Positions 27,945 to 37,572 of a stretch of DNA of 61,767 nt are shown piece by piece. This stretch comes from Planctomycetia bacterium. Lineage in GTDB: Bacteria; Planctomycetota; UBA1135; GCA-002686595. The position numbers and the translations under genes are program-made. Every line of letters starts with the position of its first letter. Within the stretch, counting starts at the first letter, position 1. The stretch is from contig SYGM01000009.1 in assembly GCA_005799545.1 (NCBI GenBank), positions 1 to 61,767 of the forward strand, in the 5' to 3' direction. The notes beneath the pieces are model-generated. The model did no database searches and was not told the DNA's origin. It saw only the letters and a list, made by a program, of their open reading frames with translations.

Positions 27945-29150
27945 ATGCCCCAATCCCGCGGTCAAGTCCTGATCGGTCAGGCCGGCGGCCCCACGGCCGT
28001 CATCAACCAGAGCCTCGTCGGGGTGATCGAGACGGCTCTGGAGCACCGCTCCGTGGGGGGGGTGCTCGGCAGCCTGCACGGCATTCAGGGCCTGCTGAAG
28101 GGCGATTTGATCGACCTGTCCAGGGAGCGTCGCAAGACGCTGGAGGCCGTGGCCCGCACGCCGGGCAGCGCCCTGCGTTCGGTGCGCAAGAAGCCGACCG
28201 AGGAGGAGTGCACGCAGATCCTCGCGGCTCTGCGCAGGCTGGATGTGCGCTGGTTCTTCTACATCGGCGGCAACGATTCAGCCGAGACGGCCCTGCTGCT
28301 TTCGAAGATGGCGGCGGATGCCCGTCAGGATCTGGTCGTGATGCACGTGCCCAAGACCATCGACAACGACCTGATGGTGACCGATCACTGCCCCGGCTAT
28401 CCCAGTGCGGCGCGATTCGTGGCGTTGGCGCATCTGGGCGATGACATGGACAGCCGCAGCCTGCTGGGTGTCAAGGTCAATGTGCTGATGGGGCGTCACG
28501 CCGGCTGGCTGACCGCATCCAGTGCATTGGCGCGCGTGCACGATGATGATGGTCCGCACCTGATCTACTGCCCGGAGAATGATTTCTCCATGGATGGCTT
28601 CTGTGCCGATGTCGATGCCGTGATGAAGCGTCTGGGGCGCTGCGTCGTGGCCGTGAGCGAGGGCATCCACGACTCGAAGGGCAACCTGATCGGCGCGAGC
28701 GGCGAGCGCGACAGCCACGGCAATCAGCAACTGTCGGGCTCGGGACATCTCGGCGATCTGCTGGTCGCCGCGCTCAAGGCCAAGCTGGGTTCCAAACTGC
28801 GCGCGCGCGCAGACACGCTGGGCTACCTGCAGCGCAGCTTCGCGGGCGTCGTCAGTGAGATCGACGTCAAGGAGGCACGCAAGGTGGGCCGTTTCGCCGC
28901 GGAAAAGGCGCTCGGCGGCTCGACCGGCAGCGCCTCGGTCTCGATCGTGCGCAAGCCCCGCAAGCGCTATCGTGCGGATTTCCGCCTGACCGAGCTGGAG
29001 CGCGTGGCCAAGGAGCAGCGGCGCATGGAACCCGCACACTTCAAGGGCGGCAACGACGTCAGTTCCGAGTTCATTGAGTGGCTGCGCCCGCTGGTGGGCA
29101 AGCTGCCCCGCATGGCCCATCTGGCGGAAGTCCGCTACGAGGCTCCCTGA
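27945..29150 (+). CDS. Phosphofructokinase (diphosphate-dependent type)
   Basis: GQAGGPTAVINQSLVGVIE; IGGNDSAETALLL; VPKTIDNDLMVTDHCPGYPSAARFVA (PKTIDNDL motif of PPi-PFKs); VLMGRHAGWLTA. Confidence 0.88.
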   Translation: MPQSRGQVLIGQAGGPTAVINQSLVGVIETALEHRSVGGVLGSLHGIQGLLKGDLIDLSRERRKTLEAVARTPGSALRSVRKKPTEEECTQILAALRRLDVRWFFYIGGNDSAETALLLSKMAADARQDLVVMHVPKTIDNDLMVTDHCPGYPSAARFVALAHLGDDMDSRSLLGVKVNVLMGRHAGWLTASSALARVHDDDGPHLIYCPENDFSMDGFCADVDAVMKRLGRCVVAVSEGIHDSKGNLIGASGERDSHGNQQLSGSGHLGDLLVAALKAKLGSKLRARADTLGYLQRSFAGVVSEIDVKEARKVGRFAAEKALGGSTGSASVSIVRKPRKRYRADFRLTELERVAKEQRRMEPAHFKGGNDVSSEFIEWLRPLVGKLPRMAHLAEVRYEAP

Positions 29151-29152
29151 GC

Positions 29153-29782
29153 ATGCTCTGGATGCGGCATCTGGTGCACGCCATCGTCGGCGGCTTCATT
29201 CTGTTCGCGTGGGCCGCGCTGGCACACATCGTGCTCGGTCTGGACACCGTCGGCCTCAAGCCGCTGCCTGGCGAGGCGCGCGTGCTGGCGGGCGCGCAGC
29301 AGGAGGTCTTGGAGCCGGGGCTGTATTTGTTTCCCGGCGAGGCCCTGCAGCCCGACCTCAACCTCAAGGAGCGCGAGGAGGCCATGGCGCGCTCGATGGA
29401 GAAGGCGCGCAGCGGTCCGACCGGGCTGCTGCTGTGGCATCCGCGCGGGCACGACTACCTGTCCAACGCGCAGTTCGCGCGCGAGTACGTGGGCAATCTG
29501 CTGTGTGCGCTGCTGGCCTCGGTGTTCCTCACACTGACCACTTTCCGTGTCACCGGCTTCTGGGCGCGAACGGGGTTCGTGACGATGCTGGGTGCCTTCG
29601 CGAGCTTCGCTGTCGACCTGCCCCTGTGGAACCGCTACGGCTTCCCGAGCGAGTTCCTGCTGGCGGCGCTGTTCGAAAACCTGGTCGGATTCACCCTTGT
29701 CGGGCTGTTTCTGGCCTGGAGAATGAAACCGGTGCTGCGCATTCCAGCGCGGCCCGCCAACAAGAACCGGAACGGATCCTGA
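29153..29782 (+). CDS. Membrane protein of unknown function (N-terminal TM plus three C-terminal TM)
   Basis: MLWMRHLVHAIVGGFILFAWAALAHIVLG...; starts 2 nt after the PFK stop. Confidence 0.75.
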   Translation: MLWMRHLVHAIVGGFILFAWAALAHIVLGLDTVGLKPLPGEARVLAGAQQEVLEPGLYLFPGEALQPDLNLKEREEAMARSMEKARSGPTGLLLWHPRGHDYLSNAQFAREYVGNLLCALLASVFLTLTTFRVTGFWARTGFVTMLGAFASFAVDLPLWNRYGFPSEFLLAALFENLVGFTLVGLFLAWRMKPVLRIPARPANKNRNGS

Positions 29783-29784
29783 CC

Positions 29785-30510
29785 ATGCTGCCTCTGCTGT
29801 TTGCCGCGCTGCTGACCTCACCCGTCCAACCCATGCAGGATGCCAAGCCGGCTCCCAAGCTGACCGGCAAGGTGCGCTTCGAAGGCGAGCGGCCCGAGGT
29901 GAAGCCGCTCACGGTCGATGCGGACAAGAGCAAGGGCTGCTGCAAGGAAGGCGAGTCGGTCAGCACAGTCGATCCGACGCTGCTGATCGACAAGGACGGC
30001 GGACTGGCCAACGTGGTCGTGACCATCGACGTCCCCGGCAGCAAGGTCAAGCCGGCCGAGAAGCCGGTCGAGATCGATCAGAAGAAGTGCAACTTCGAGC
30101 CGCACGTGATGATCGTGACCGCGGGCAGCAAGGTCGTGTTCCTCAACTCCGACTCGGTCGTGCACAACGTGCACACCTACCCCATGAAGAACGAGCCGAT
30201 CAACAAGACCACCGCGCCCGGCGGCAAGGAGGAGCTGCTGATGGAGGTGGGCGACCGCATCAAGGTCACCTGCGACTACCATCCGTGGATGTCGGCGTGG
30301 ATCGTGGTCACGGAGACCCCGCACCATGCGCTCACCAAGGCGGATGGCAGCTTCGAGATCAGCGGCGTGCCCCCGGGCACGTACAGCGCGACGTTCTGGC
30401 ATGAGCGCCTCGGCCGCGTGAAGCAGGACGTCACGGTGGCGGCCGATGGCACGGCAGCACCGATGGAAGTCAAGCTGAGCGAGAAGAAGAAGAAGGAGCC
30501 GGCCAAGTAG
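29785..30510 (+). CDS. Secreted cupredoxin-like (plastocyanin/methylamine-utilisation type) protein with carboxypeptidase-regulatory-like C-terminal domain
   Basis: Signal peptide; GSKVVFLNSDSVVHNVHTYP...GDRIKVTCDYHPWMSAWIVVTE (His-Cys-His-Met type I Cu ligands); DGSFEISGVPPGTYSATFWHERLG. Confidence 0.85.
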   Translation: MLPLLFAALLTSPVQPMQDAKPAPKLTGKVRFEGERPEVKPLTVDADKSKGCCKEGESVSTVDPTLLIDKDGGLANVVVTIDVPGSKVKPAEKPVEIDQKKCNFEPHVMIVTAGSKVVFLNSDSVVHNVHTYPMKNEPINKTTAPGGKEELLMEVGDRIKVTCDYHPWMSAWIVVTETPHHALTKADGSFEISGVPPGTYSATFWHERLGRVKQDVTVAADGTAAPMEVKLSEKKKKEPAK

Positions 30511-30522
30511 CCGGCCGGGCGC

Positions 30523-30855
30523 TCACGCCGCTTCGCCGTCGGCCTCGTCCGAGGGCAGTTCCAGATCGCCGAGGCGCCTGCTGATGTCGAGCAGCGGTTC
30601 GCTAGGACTCCAGTCGTGGAGCACGCGGGCCACTGCCAGGAGAATCTGGTCCTCGAGGTTCTGGGTCAGCCGCTCGCTCTCGGGCATGCGCTCCGCCTGT
30701 TCGCGCAGATTGCGGTCGACAAGACTCAGGATGCGGTCGCGGACATCACGGGGCGCCTCGAAGGCCCGGCGCACGAGAGGCAGCAGGCGCAGGCCTTGCG
30801 CGTAGGGCAGGGCGTGCTGTTCGCAGAGTGTGCGCAGGAGAAGTTCAGGGGTCAT
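30523..30855 (-). CDS. Hypothetical protein (110 aa)
   Basis: Codon-biased ORF MTPELLLRTLCEQHALPYAQGLRLLPLVRRAFEAPRDVRDRILSLVDRNLREQAERM; no family recognised. Confidence 0.6.
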   Translation of the reverse strand: MTPELLLRTLCEQHALPYAQGLRLLPLVRRAFEAPRDVRDRILSLVDRNLREQAERMPESERLTQNLEDQILLAVARVLHDWSPSEPLLDISRRLGDLELPSDEADGEAA

Positions 30856-30963
30856 GGCAGGGCGCGTCCGGGGAGTGGACGAGGCCGATGGGGGACTGCT
30901 TGAGGGGAAGAAGACATCTCAAAACTACCCCCGCGGTCCGCCCGGTGCGGCCTTCACGCCGTG

Positions 30964-31803
30964 CTAACTCAACGAAATTCCGCCGACCTTCGAAGCCAGG
31001 GCCTCCCAGCCCGGCAGAAGCAACTGCGGCTCCTGATTCAGGCTCGCGAAACAGGCGCGCAGATCCTGCGGCAGGGAATCCCAGTCCGGCTGCACGCCCG
31101 CTTCCAGCGCATGCGCGAGCCAGTCTGCCGCCTTGACGATCGCGCTGACGCCTTCGGTGCCGAGCTCGTGGTGCTGACCGATCGCCAGCGTTGCCGCAGG
31201 AGGCAATCCCCATTGTTCGGCGATCAGTCCGCCGACGTCGGCATGCGTGAAGCCCAGATGCGCGCTTTCCACCGCGTGCCTCGGCAGATTGTCGCGACGC
31301 GCCTGTTCCAGCACGACCAGGTAATTCTTTCCCAGTGCCTCGGCGAGCACCAGCTGCCCCAGATCGTGCAACAGACCGCAGGCATACAGCTCTTCGGGCC
31401 GCAGCTCGATCTGCGCCGTGGTTTCAACGGCGAGCGAGGCGCACAGCTGCGCACACAGCACGGAATGACGCCAATGCGCACGCAGGTCGAAATCCTCCGC
31501 CTGCAGATGCTCGAATTGCCGCATGGCGCAGGCCTGCAGGATCACGTTCCGAAGCACCTTGAGGCCCAGCACCGAAGCGGCTTGCTGCGGAGCGAGACAC
31601 CGCTCCCTCAGTCCGTAGAATGCGCTGTTGGCGATCTTCAGCACCTTGGCCGCTAGCACAGGATCCTCGGCGATCAGGACACCGACATCGCCCACACCCA
31701 CTTCGGGGTCATCGAGCAGCGCAGTCAATCGTCGCATCACCTCAGGCTGCGAGGGCAGACGAATGTTCGTGGAAACCAACTGTCGTGCGCGCGTGGTGAT
31801 CAT
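30964..31803 (-). CDS. HDOD domain protein
   Basis: MITTRARQLVSTNIRLPSQPEVMRRLTALLDDPEVGVGDVGVLIAEDPVLAAKVLKIANSAFYGL...YACGLLHDLGQLVLAEAL...FTHADVGGLIAEQWGLP. Confidence 0.9.
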   Translation of the reverse strand: MITTRARQLVSTNIRLPSQPEVMRRLTALLDDPEVGVGDVGVLIAEDPVLAAKVLKIANSAFYGLRERCLAPQQAASVLGLKVLRNVILQACAMRQFEHLQAEDFDLRAHWRHSVLCAQLCASLAVETTAQIELRPEELYACGLLHDLGQLVLAEALGKNYLVVLEQARRDNLPRHAVESAHLGFTHADVGGLIAEQWGLPPAATLAIGQHHELGTEGVSAIVKAADWLAHALEAGVQPDWDSLPQDLRACFASLNQEPQLLLPGWEALASKVGGISLS

Positions 31804-31948
31804 GATCGCAGCAGCTGTATCGGCCCGGCGCGCGCGGCAGGTGCAGAACGATCCCCACATCTTCTTCGGGATCTCCGGGTCTTGTGCTTGAGCAGAAGTG
31901 CGCATGTCGCTCAAGAGCGGGAGGGCGCTGTTCCGATCCGCATCAAGG

Positions 31949-32497
31949 ATGAAGCGTGCACTTGTCCCCTTGCTCGCCGGGTTGCTACTGCAGACCTGGT
32001 TCCTCTCGCGTCCCGCGCTGGATACTCCGCTGCAGGCAGGCACGAGCGTGCCCATGGAATGGACGGGTCTGGCGGATCGCTGCGAGCACGCGCTCGAGGG
32101 CCGCGTGAAGTCCGTGCGCGTGCAGCGCGTGGCCGGCGCCGTCGAGACGGAAGTCACGCTTCAGGTATTCCGCAGACACCAAGGCACGGGTCCGGCGCAG
32201 CAGCTCATCCGCATTCCCGGCGGACAGCTCGCGGATGGCAGCGGTCTGCTGGTTCCGGGCATGCCGCGCTTCATCGAAGGTGAGGAACTCCTGCTGTTTC
32301 TGAGCCCTGAGAGCTCGCGCGGCTGGCGCGTTCCGGTCGGTCTGGACCAGGGCTTCTGGAAACTCACTCGGGATGGTGCGGGCCGCCGGTTGCTCGAGCG
32401 CCCCGGTTCGAAGCGCATCCGCGAAGACTACGAAGAGGCCATGCTCAAGGTGACGCAGGCGTTGACTGCGCGTCGCATCCGGGAGTCGGGCCGATGA
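31949..32497 (+). CDS. Secreted protein of unknown function
   Basis: Signal peptide MKRALVPLLAGLLLQTWFLSRPAL; ATGA overlap with downstream metalloprotease gene. Confidence 0.75.
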   Translation: MKRALVPLLAGLLLQTWFLSRPALDTPLQAGTSVPMEWTGLADRCEHALEGRVKSVRVQRVAGAVETEVTLQVFRRHQGTGPAQQLIRIPGGQLADGSGLLVPGMPRFIEGEELLLFLSPESSRGWRVPVGLDQGFWKLTRDGAGRRLLERPGSKRIREDYEEAMLKVTQALTARRIRESGR

Positions 32498-34665
32498 GCT
32501 TCGGCCGTCGGGCGGCCTGGCTGATGACGCTTCTGTCGGCGCTGCTTCCGGCGCCTTCCGCGTCCGCCGATGTGCGCCTGATCCATCCGGGCAACGGCTT
32601 GCCGCTGCGCTGGAGTCAGCCGTCCTCCGTGAGCGTCGTGTTTCAGGCGCTCGGCTGCAGCGATCTGGTGCCTCTGACGCATCTGCCGGCGCTGCGCGGC
32701 GCCGTGCGGGCCTGGAACGGAGTGGAGCAGAGTTCCTTCCAGTTGGTCGAGAACACTTCTCCGAATCAGATGGCACGCACCGACTGGGGCAGCAACGCGC
32801 TGCACATGGTGCTCTTTGACGAGCAGGGCAGCAGCGGCTACTTTCCCGCAGGCTCCGGGCTCGTGGCGTTGACGCTGGTCTGGTACGGCAGCAGCGGCGT
32901 GATCAGCGATGCGGACATCCTGTTCAATGCGCGCGATCACGAATTCAGTGTGACGGGCGAAGCCTGGAAGTTCGATGTGCAGGATGTGGCGACCCACGAA
33001 CTCGGGCATCTGGCTGGCTTCGACCACTCGGGTGTCGCGGGCTCGACGATGTATCCCTATGTGCACGGTGCAGAGCAATTGCACCGCTCGCTGGCCGCGA
33101 ACGATCGCCACGGACTCTGCGTGGCCTACCCGCTGGATGCGGGTTCCCGCCTGGAGGGCCGGCTCGTGCGCGGCTCGGGCAGCGCCGTCAAGGGTGCACA
33201 TGTCGTGGCGCGCGACGCGGCGGGCGAACCCCTGGCCTCGACACTCAGCAACTCCTCGGGTGAATGGAGCCTGCAGGGTCTAGAAGCGGGCACATACACG
33301 CTCTACGCCACGCCGCTGGACCAGCCTGTGGGCGCGGTCAATCTGGGACCCGGCCGGGTGATTCAGACGGATTTCAGCACGACACCTCTGGGAGCTCATG
33401 TGCTGGGCTCCGGGGACTCGCTGCAGACGGGCACTCGCACCGTGCGCGCCGATGCCGCTCTGTTGCTCGGTCGCAGCATGGAACAGTTTCCAAAGCGTGT
33501 CACGCGCGGAGAGATCCAGACGCTGACGATCCACGGAGCCGGTCTCACCGAGGGCTGCATGATCGCGTGCAGCGATCCGCTGGTGAGTGTCAGCGCGCTG
33601 GCGTGGAATACGACCCATGTGCAATTGCGCATCGATGCGGCGCAGGCAACGCGCGACGGACTTTGTGACCTGACGGTGACTCAGGGCGAATCGGCGCATA
33701 CGCTGGTCGGCGGCCTGGAGTTGACCCCTGCGGATCCGGTCATCTCTGCCGTCAGCCCCGCGAGTGCGAGCACTGCGGGCGGACAGACGCTCACCATCAC
33801 GGGCACCGGATTGCGCAGCGGTCTGCGCGTCGTGATCGGCGAGCATGAGTATGCGCTGGGTGAGGCCGGCGGCGCCGCCCTGATCAACGCGACGACGCTG
33901 ACACTGGTGTTGAAACCGATGCAGGCCGGTTCGCACCCGGTGGTCGTGATCGATCCCACGGGTGTGGAAGGACGCTGGTCGAGCCAGCTGCTGGTGGAGG
34001 CCATGCCGCGCATCGATGCCCTCTTTCCGCAGGCAGGCTGGGCCGGCGGGGGCACCGAGGTGACGCTGCGCGGCGCCAACTTCGAGCCCGGCGTGCGCGT
34101 TCTGATCGGCGGTATTGAGCAGAGCGAGCTGACGCGCGAGCACTCGGGGCTCCTGCGCGTGATCACAATGGCGGGAGTGGCGGGTCAGCAGACGCTCGAA
34201 GTGCTCAATCCCCGAGTCAGCCCCGCGAGTGCCGGCTTCACGTACACGAACTCGATCGATCCGCAACTGCTGGCGGTCAGTCCCGCGAGTGGTCCCTCGA
34301 GCGGGGGATCGACCGTGTTTCTGCACGGCGAGAATTTCCGCAGCGGTTGCACCGTACGCTTCGGAGTAGATCCCGTCACGGGACTGGGCGGCAAGACTGC
34401 GACCGCGACGATCGTGCGCGAAACCGGGCTGCTGGAGGTCTTGACGCCCGCGCACTCTTCGGGCGCGCAGTCGGTGCTGGTGCTCGACGAGCGCACCGGT
34501 CAGGCGACGCTGCTCTCCGGCGCCTACACCTACCACGGCTCCGGTACATCCGGCGGGGGCTGCAGCGTGATCCCGTACTCCTCGGCAGGACCCGGAGCGG
34601 GGCTGGGCTGGCTGCTGGCGCTGCTCGGTCTGCTGTTGCGAACGCGCCGCGCGCGCACAGCGTAG
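32494..34665 (+). CDS. Secreted matrixin-type zinc metalloprotease with IPT/TIG repeats and C-terminal CTERM-like sorting signal
   Basis: VATHELGHLAGFDHSGVAGSTMYPYV (HExxHxxGxxH, Met-turn); three or more IPT/TIG repeats ('ISAVSPASASTAGGQTLTITGTGL', 'IDALFPQAGWAGGGTEVTLRGANF', 'LLAVSPASGPSSGGSTVFLHGENF'); tail SGGGCSVIPYSSAGPGAGLGWLLALLGLLLRTRRARTA. Confidence 0.88.
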   Translation: MSFGRRAAWLMTLLSALLPAPSASADVRLIHPGNGLPLRWSQPSSVSVVFQALGCSDLVPLTHLPALRGAVRAWNGVEQSSFQLVENTSPNQMARTDWGSNALHMVLFDEQGSSGYFPAGSGLVALTLVWYGSSGVISDADILFNARDHEFSVTGEAWKFDVQDVATHELGHLAGFDHSGVAGSTMYPYVHGAEQLHRSLAANDRHGLCVAYPLDAGSRLEGRLVRGSGSAVKGAHVVARDAAGEPLASTLSNSSGEWSLQGLEAGTYTLYATPLDQPVGAVNLGPGRVIQTDFSTTPLGAHVLGSGDSLQTGTRTVRADAALLLGRSMEQFPKRVTRGEIQTLTIHGAGLTEGCMIACSDPLVSVSALAWNTTHVQLRIDAAQATRDGLCDLTVTQGESAHTLVGGLELTPADPVISAVSPASASTAGGQTLTITGTGLRSGLRVVIGEHEYALGEAGGAALINATTLTLVLKPMQAGSHPVVVIDPTGVEGRWSSQLLVEAMPRIDALFPQAGWAGGGTEVTLRGANFEPGVRVLIGGIEQSELTREHSGLLRVITMAGVAGQQTLEVLNPRVSPASAGFTYTNSIDPQLLAVSPASGPSSGGSTVFLHGENFRSGCTVRFGVDPVTGLGGKTATATIVRETGLLEVLTPAHSSGAQSVLVLDERTGQATLLSGAYTYHGSGTSGGGCSVIPYSSAGPGAGLGWLLALLGLLLRTRRARTA

Positions 34666-34702
34666 GAACGGATCGGCGGTCAGGACGCTACGATGGGCGG
34701 GC

Positions 34703-35428
34703 ATGTCCCTGCCCGTCATCGCGTTCGACATCGAGGTCGCCGGCTTTCCGTGGGAGGAGGTTGACGAGATCACCCGCGGCTATCTCGTGCAGCGCGAGCA
34801 TGACGAGGAGCGCCGCGCCGCCGTGCCGGACCGCACGGCCCTCTACCCGGGTCTGGGCAAGATCGTCGCCATCGGCATGTGGCTGGTCGGCAAGGACAAG
34901 GACGGCAAGGAACTCGACCGCGGGATGATCCTGCTGGAGGGCAAGAGCGCGGAGGAGCGCACCTGGGAGAAGGTGCCGAATTCCAAGATCTTCCGCGGCA
35001 GCGAGACCGAGCTCCTGATGCGCTTCTGGGAGCTGGTGGCGCGCACCAAGGCGGGCCTGCCCCGCGTCGTGACCTTCAACGGGCGCGGCTACGACGGCCC
35101 GATGCTCTCGATCCGCTCCGCGCAGCTGGGCATCCGGCCTTCGCGCAACCTCGTCCCGAGCCGCTGGTCGATCGCGGAGCATTGCGATCTGTCTGAGATC
35201 TTCACGTATCAGGGCACATTGCGCGATCGCTACTCGCTCGATTACTGGTGCCGGCGCTTCGACATCGAGAGCCCCAAGGGGTCCATCGACGGCTCGCAGG
35301 TTGCGCGCGCCTATCGCGCCGGCCGCATCGAAGACATCGGGGAATACTGTCTGCGCGATGTGCGAGCCACTGCGCAGCTCTACAAGAAGCTCGAGCCGAC
35401 GCTGATCCCGCTGTTCCAGGGTGCCTGA
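34703..35428 (+). CDS. Predicted 3'-5' exonuclease (PolB-exonuclease-like)
   Basis: VIAFDIEVAGFP (DxE), VVTFNGRGYDGPML, YCLRDVRATAQLYKKL (YxxxD). Confidence 0.85.
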   Translation: MSLPVIAFDIEVAGFPWEEVDEITRGYLVQREHDEERRAAVPDRTALYPGLGKIVAIGMWLVGKDKDGKELDRGMILLEGKSAEERTWEKVPNSKIFRGSETELLMRFWELVARTKAGLPRVVTFNGRGYDGPMLSIRSAQLGIRPSRNLVPSRWSIAEHCDLSEIFTYQGTLRDRYSLDYWCRRFDIESPKGSIDGSQVARAYRAGRIEDIGEYCLRDVRATAQLYKKLEPTLIPLFQGA

Positions 35429-36848
35429 TCTCATGGTGGAAGTCGAAAAGCTGAAAATCGAACGCAAGGACGAGCTCTCCGATCTGGGAACGCGCGGACC
35501 GCGCTGGACGCGCTGGGCCATCGCACTCCTGCTGCTGCTGGTGATCGGTTTCTTCCTGCGTGACACGCTGACCGCCATGGTCGAGCGCATGACGCAGCCC
35601 GAGGTTCGCACGCAGAAGATCGAGCGCAAGGCGCCGGCGAGTGCCGCGCAGGTCGCGGGAGCTTCGGCCAACGGCTACATCGTGGCGCGCGTGCGCGCCG
35701 CGCTGAGTGCGGACACCCCCGGACGCATCGTCGAGATGAATGTTCAGGAGGGCTCGCGCGTCAAGCGCGGCGATGTCGTCGCACGGCTGTACTCTGAGGA
35801 GTACGCCGCCGCTCTCGCACGCTCCGAGGCTGATCTGGCGTTGGCCGTCGCCGGGCACACGCGCGAGGAGGCATCCGTCGGCGTGGCCGAACGCGAGCTG
35901 GCGCGGGCTGCCAACGTCGAGGAGAGCAGTGTGGCGGAACATGCGCTGCACAAGGCGACGCATGTCGTCGCGGAACTCGAGCACCGCCGTGCCGTTGAGC
36001 TGCTGGCAAGCGGCGTGGAGAGCGCCCAGCGCCGCGACCGCACGCAGGCGGATCTGGACGCGGCAAAGGCCCGCGTGCGCGCAGCCGAGGCCGGCGTGCG
36101 CACCGCGGCGAGCGCCAAGGCCACCGCCGCCGCGCAGCTGGGGGTCGCGCAGGCGCTTGTGGCCGAAGCCAAGTCGCGCGTCGAGGTCGCCAAGGCCTCG
36201 GTGGCGCTGTCAAAGGCGACCTACGACAAGACCTTCGTGCGTGCGCCCTTTGACGGCGTGGTCGTGCTCAAGGACGCGGAAGTCGGTGAAGTCGTCAGCC
36301 CGAACGTCCAAGGCGGCTCCAATGCGCGCGGTTCGGTCGTGACGATGGTCGATTTCTCGACGCTCGAAGTGCAGGCCGAGGTCCCGGAAACCAGCCTGGC
36401 CGCCGTTGCCAAGGACGCAGCGGCCACGATCTTCCTCGATGCGCATCCCGAACAGGGCTATCGCGGCCGCGTCGATCGCATCTGGCCCACGGCCAACCGC
36501 ACCAAGGCCACGGTGGAAGTGCGCGTGGTCTTCGAAGCGCCGGATGAACGGTTGCGGCCCGAAATGGGAGTGCGCGTCGTTTTCGGCAGCCCCGAGCGCG
36601 CACCGACGGATCCGGCGCAGCGCGTGATCGTGATCCCGGAAGCTTCGCTGGTGGCACAGGATGGTCGGCAGGGCGTGCTGCTGCTGGACGTGGACACCCT
36701 GCGCTTCGCCGCGGTCACGCTGGGCGAGCGCCGCAGCGGCAAGGCCATCGTGACGGCGGGCCTTGAAGAGGGACAGGAACTGGTGCTGACGCCGGATGCC
36801 GCCTGGAAACCCGGCATGCGCGTGCGGCGCGCAGCGGCTGCACCCTGA
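35421..36848 (+). CDS. Periplasmic adaptor (HlyD/MFP) subunit of efflux ABC exporter
   Basis: N-terminal TM; GRIVEMNVQEGSRVKRGDVVARL; long Ala/Arg-rich coiled coil; TFVRAPFDGVVVLKDAEVGEVV. Confidence 0.9.
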   Translation: MPDLMVEVEKLKIERKDELSDLGTRGPRWTRWAIALLLLLVIGFFLRDTLTAMVERMTQPEVRTQKIERKAPASAAQVAGASANGYIVARVRAALSADTPGRIVEMNVQEGSRVKRGDVVARLYSEEYAAALARSEADLALAVAGHTREEASVGVAERELARAANVEESSVAEHALHKATHVVAELEHRRAVELLASGVESAQRRDRTQADLDAAKARVRAAEAGVRTAASAKATAAAQLGVAQALVAEAKSRVEVAKASVALSKATYDKTFVRAPFDGVVVLKDAEVGEVVSPNVQGGSNARGSVVTMVDFSTLEVQAEVPETSLAAVAKDAAATIFLDAHPEQGYRGRVDRIWPTANRTKATVEVRVVFEAPDERLRPEMGVRVVFGSPERAPTDPAQRVIVIPEASLVAQDGRQGVLLLDVDTLRFAAVTLGERRSGKAIVTAGLEEGQELVLTPDAAWKPGMRVRRAAAAP

Positions 36849-36858
36849 GGACCCGCCG

Positions 36859-37572
36859 ATGGCTGAAGCAGCGCTGATCCAGCTCAAGGATCTCACCAAG
36901 ACCTACACACGCGGCGGGGAGACGCTGCGCGTGCTGGATCAGCTGGCATTGACCATGGAGCGGGGCGGCTTCTATGCGTTGATGGGGCCTTCAGGCTCCG
37001 GCAAGACCACGCGGCTCAACCTGATCGGCGGCATCGACCGCGCCGATCACGGCGAGATCCGCATCGGCGGCATCGATCTGGCTCATCTCAACAACGCGGA
37101 GCTCGCGCGCTGGCGTGCGGCCAGCGTCGGCTTCGTGTTTCAGGGCTTCAACCTGATGCCGGTTCTCACGGCGCTGGAAAACGTCGAGCTGCAGCTGCTG
37201 CTGACCGATCTGACGCGCGCCCAGCGGCGCGAGCATGCCAGCTACGCTCTGGAACTGGTCGGACTTGCCGATCGGATGCACCACAAGCCCGGACAGCTCT
37301 CAGGCGGTCAGGAGAAGCGCGTCGCCATCGCGCGCGCCATCGTGACCGATCCCACGCTGATCCTCGCCGATGAACCGACAGGCGATCTCGACCGCAAGTC
37401 CGCACAGGCTGTGCTGGAGCTGCTGACAAAGCTCAATCGCGAGCTGGGCAAGACGATCCTGATGGTGACGCACGATCCGGCTGCTGCAGAAGTCGCTCGT
37501 ACCATCGTGCACCTCGACAAGGGTCGACTGGGGCGAATCGAGACCCGCAGTCCCGCGGGAGCGGGCGGCTGA
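36859..37572 (+). CDS. ABC transporter ATP-binding protein (MacB/LolD-like)
   Basis: Walker A GPSGSGKTTRLN; LSGGQEKRVAIARAIVTDPTLILADEPTGDLD. Confidence 0.93.
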   Translation: MAEAALIQLKDLTKTYTRGGETLRVLDQLALTMERGGFYALMGPSGSGKTTRLNLIGGIDRADHGEIRIGGIDLAHLNNAELARWRAASVGFVFQGFNLMPVLTALENVELQLLLTDLTRAQRREHASYALELVGLADRMHHKPGQLSGGQEKRVAIARAIVTDPTLILADEPTGDLDRKSAQAVLELLTKLNRELGKTILMVTHDPAAAEVARTIVHLDKGRLGRIETRSPAGAGG

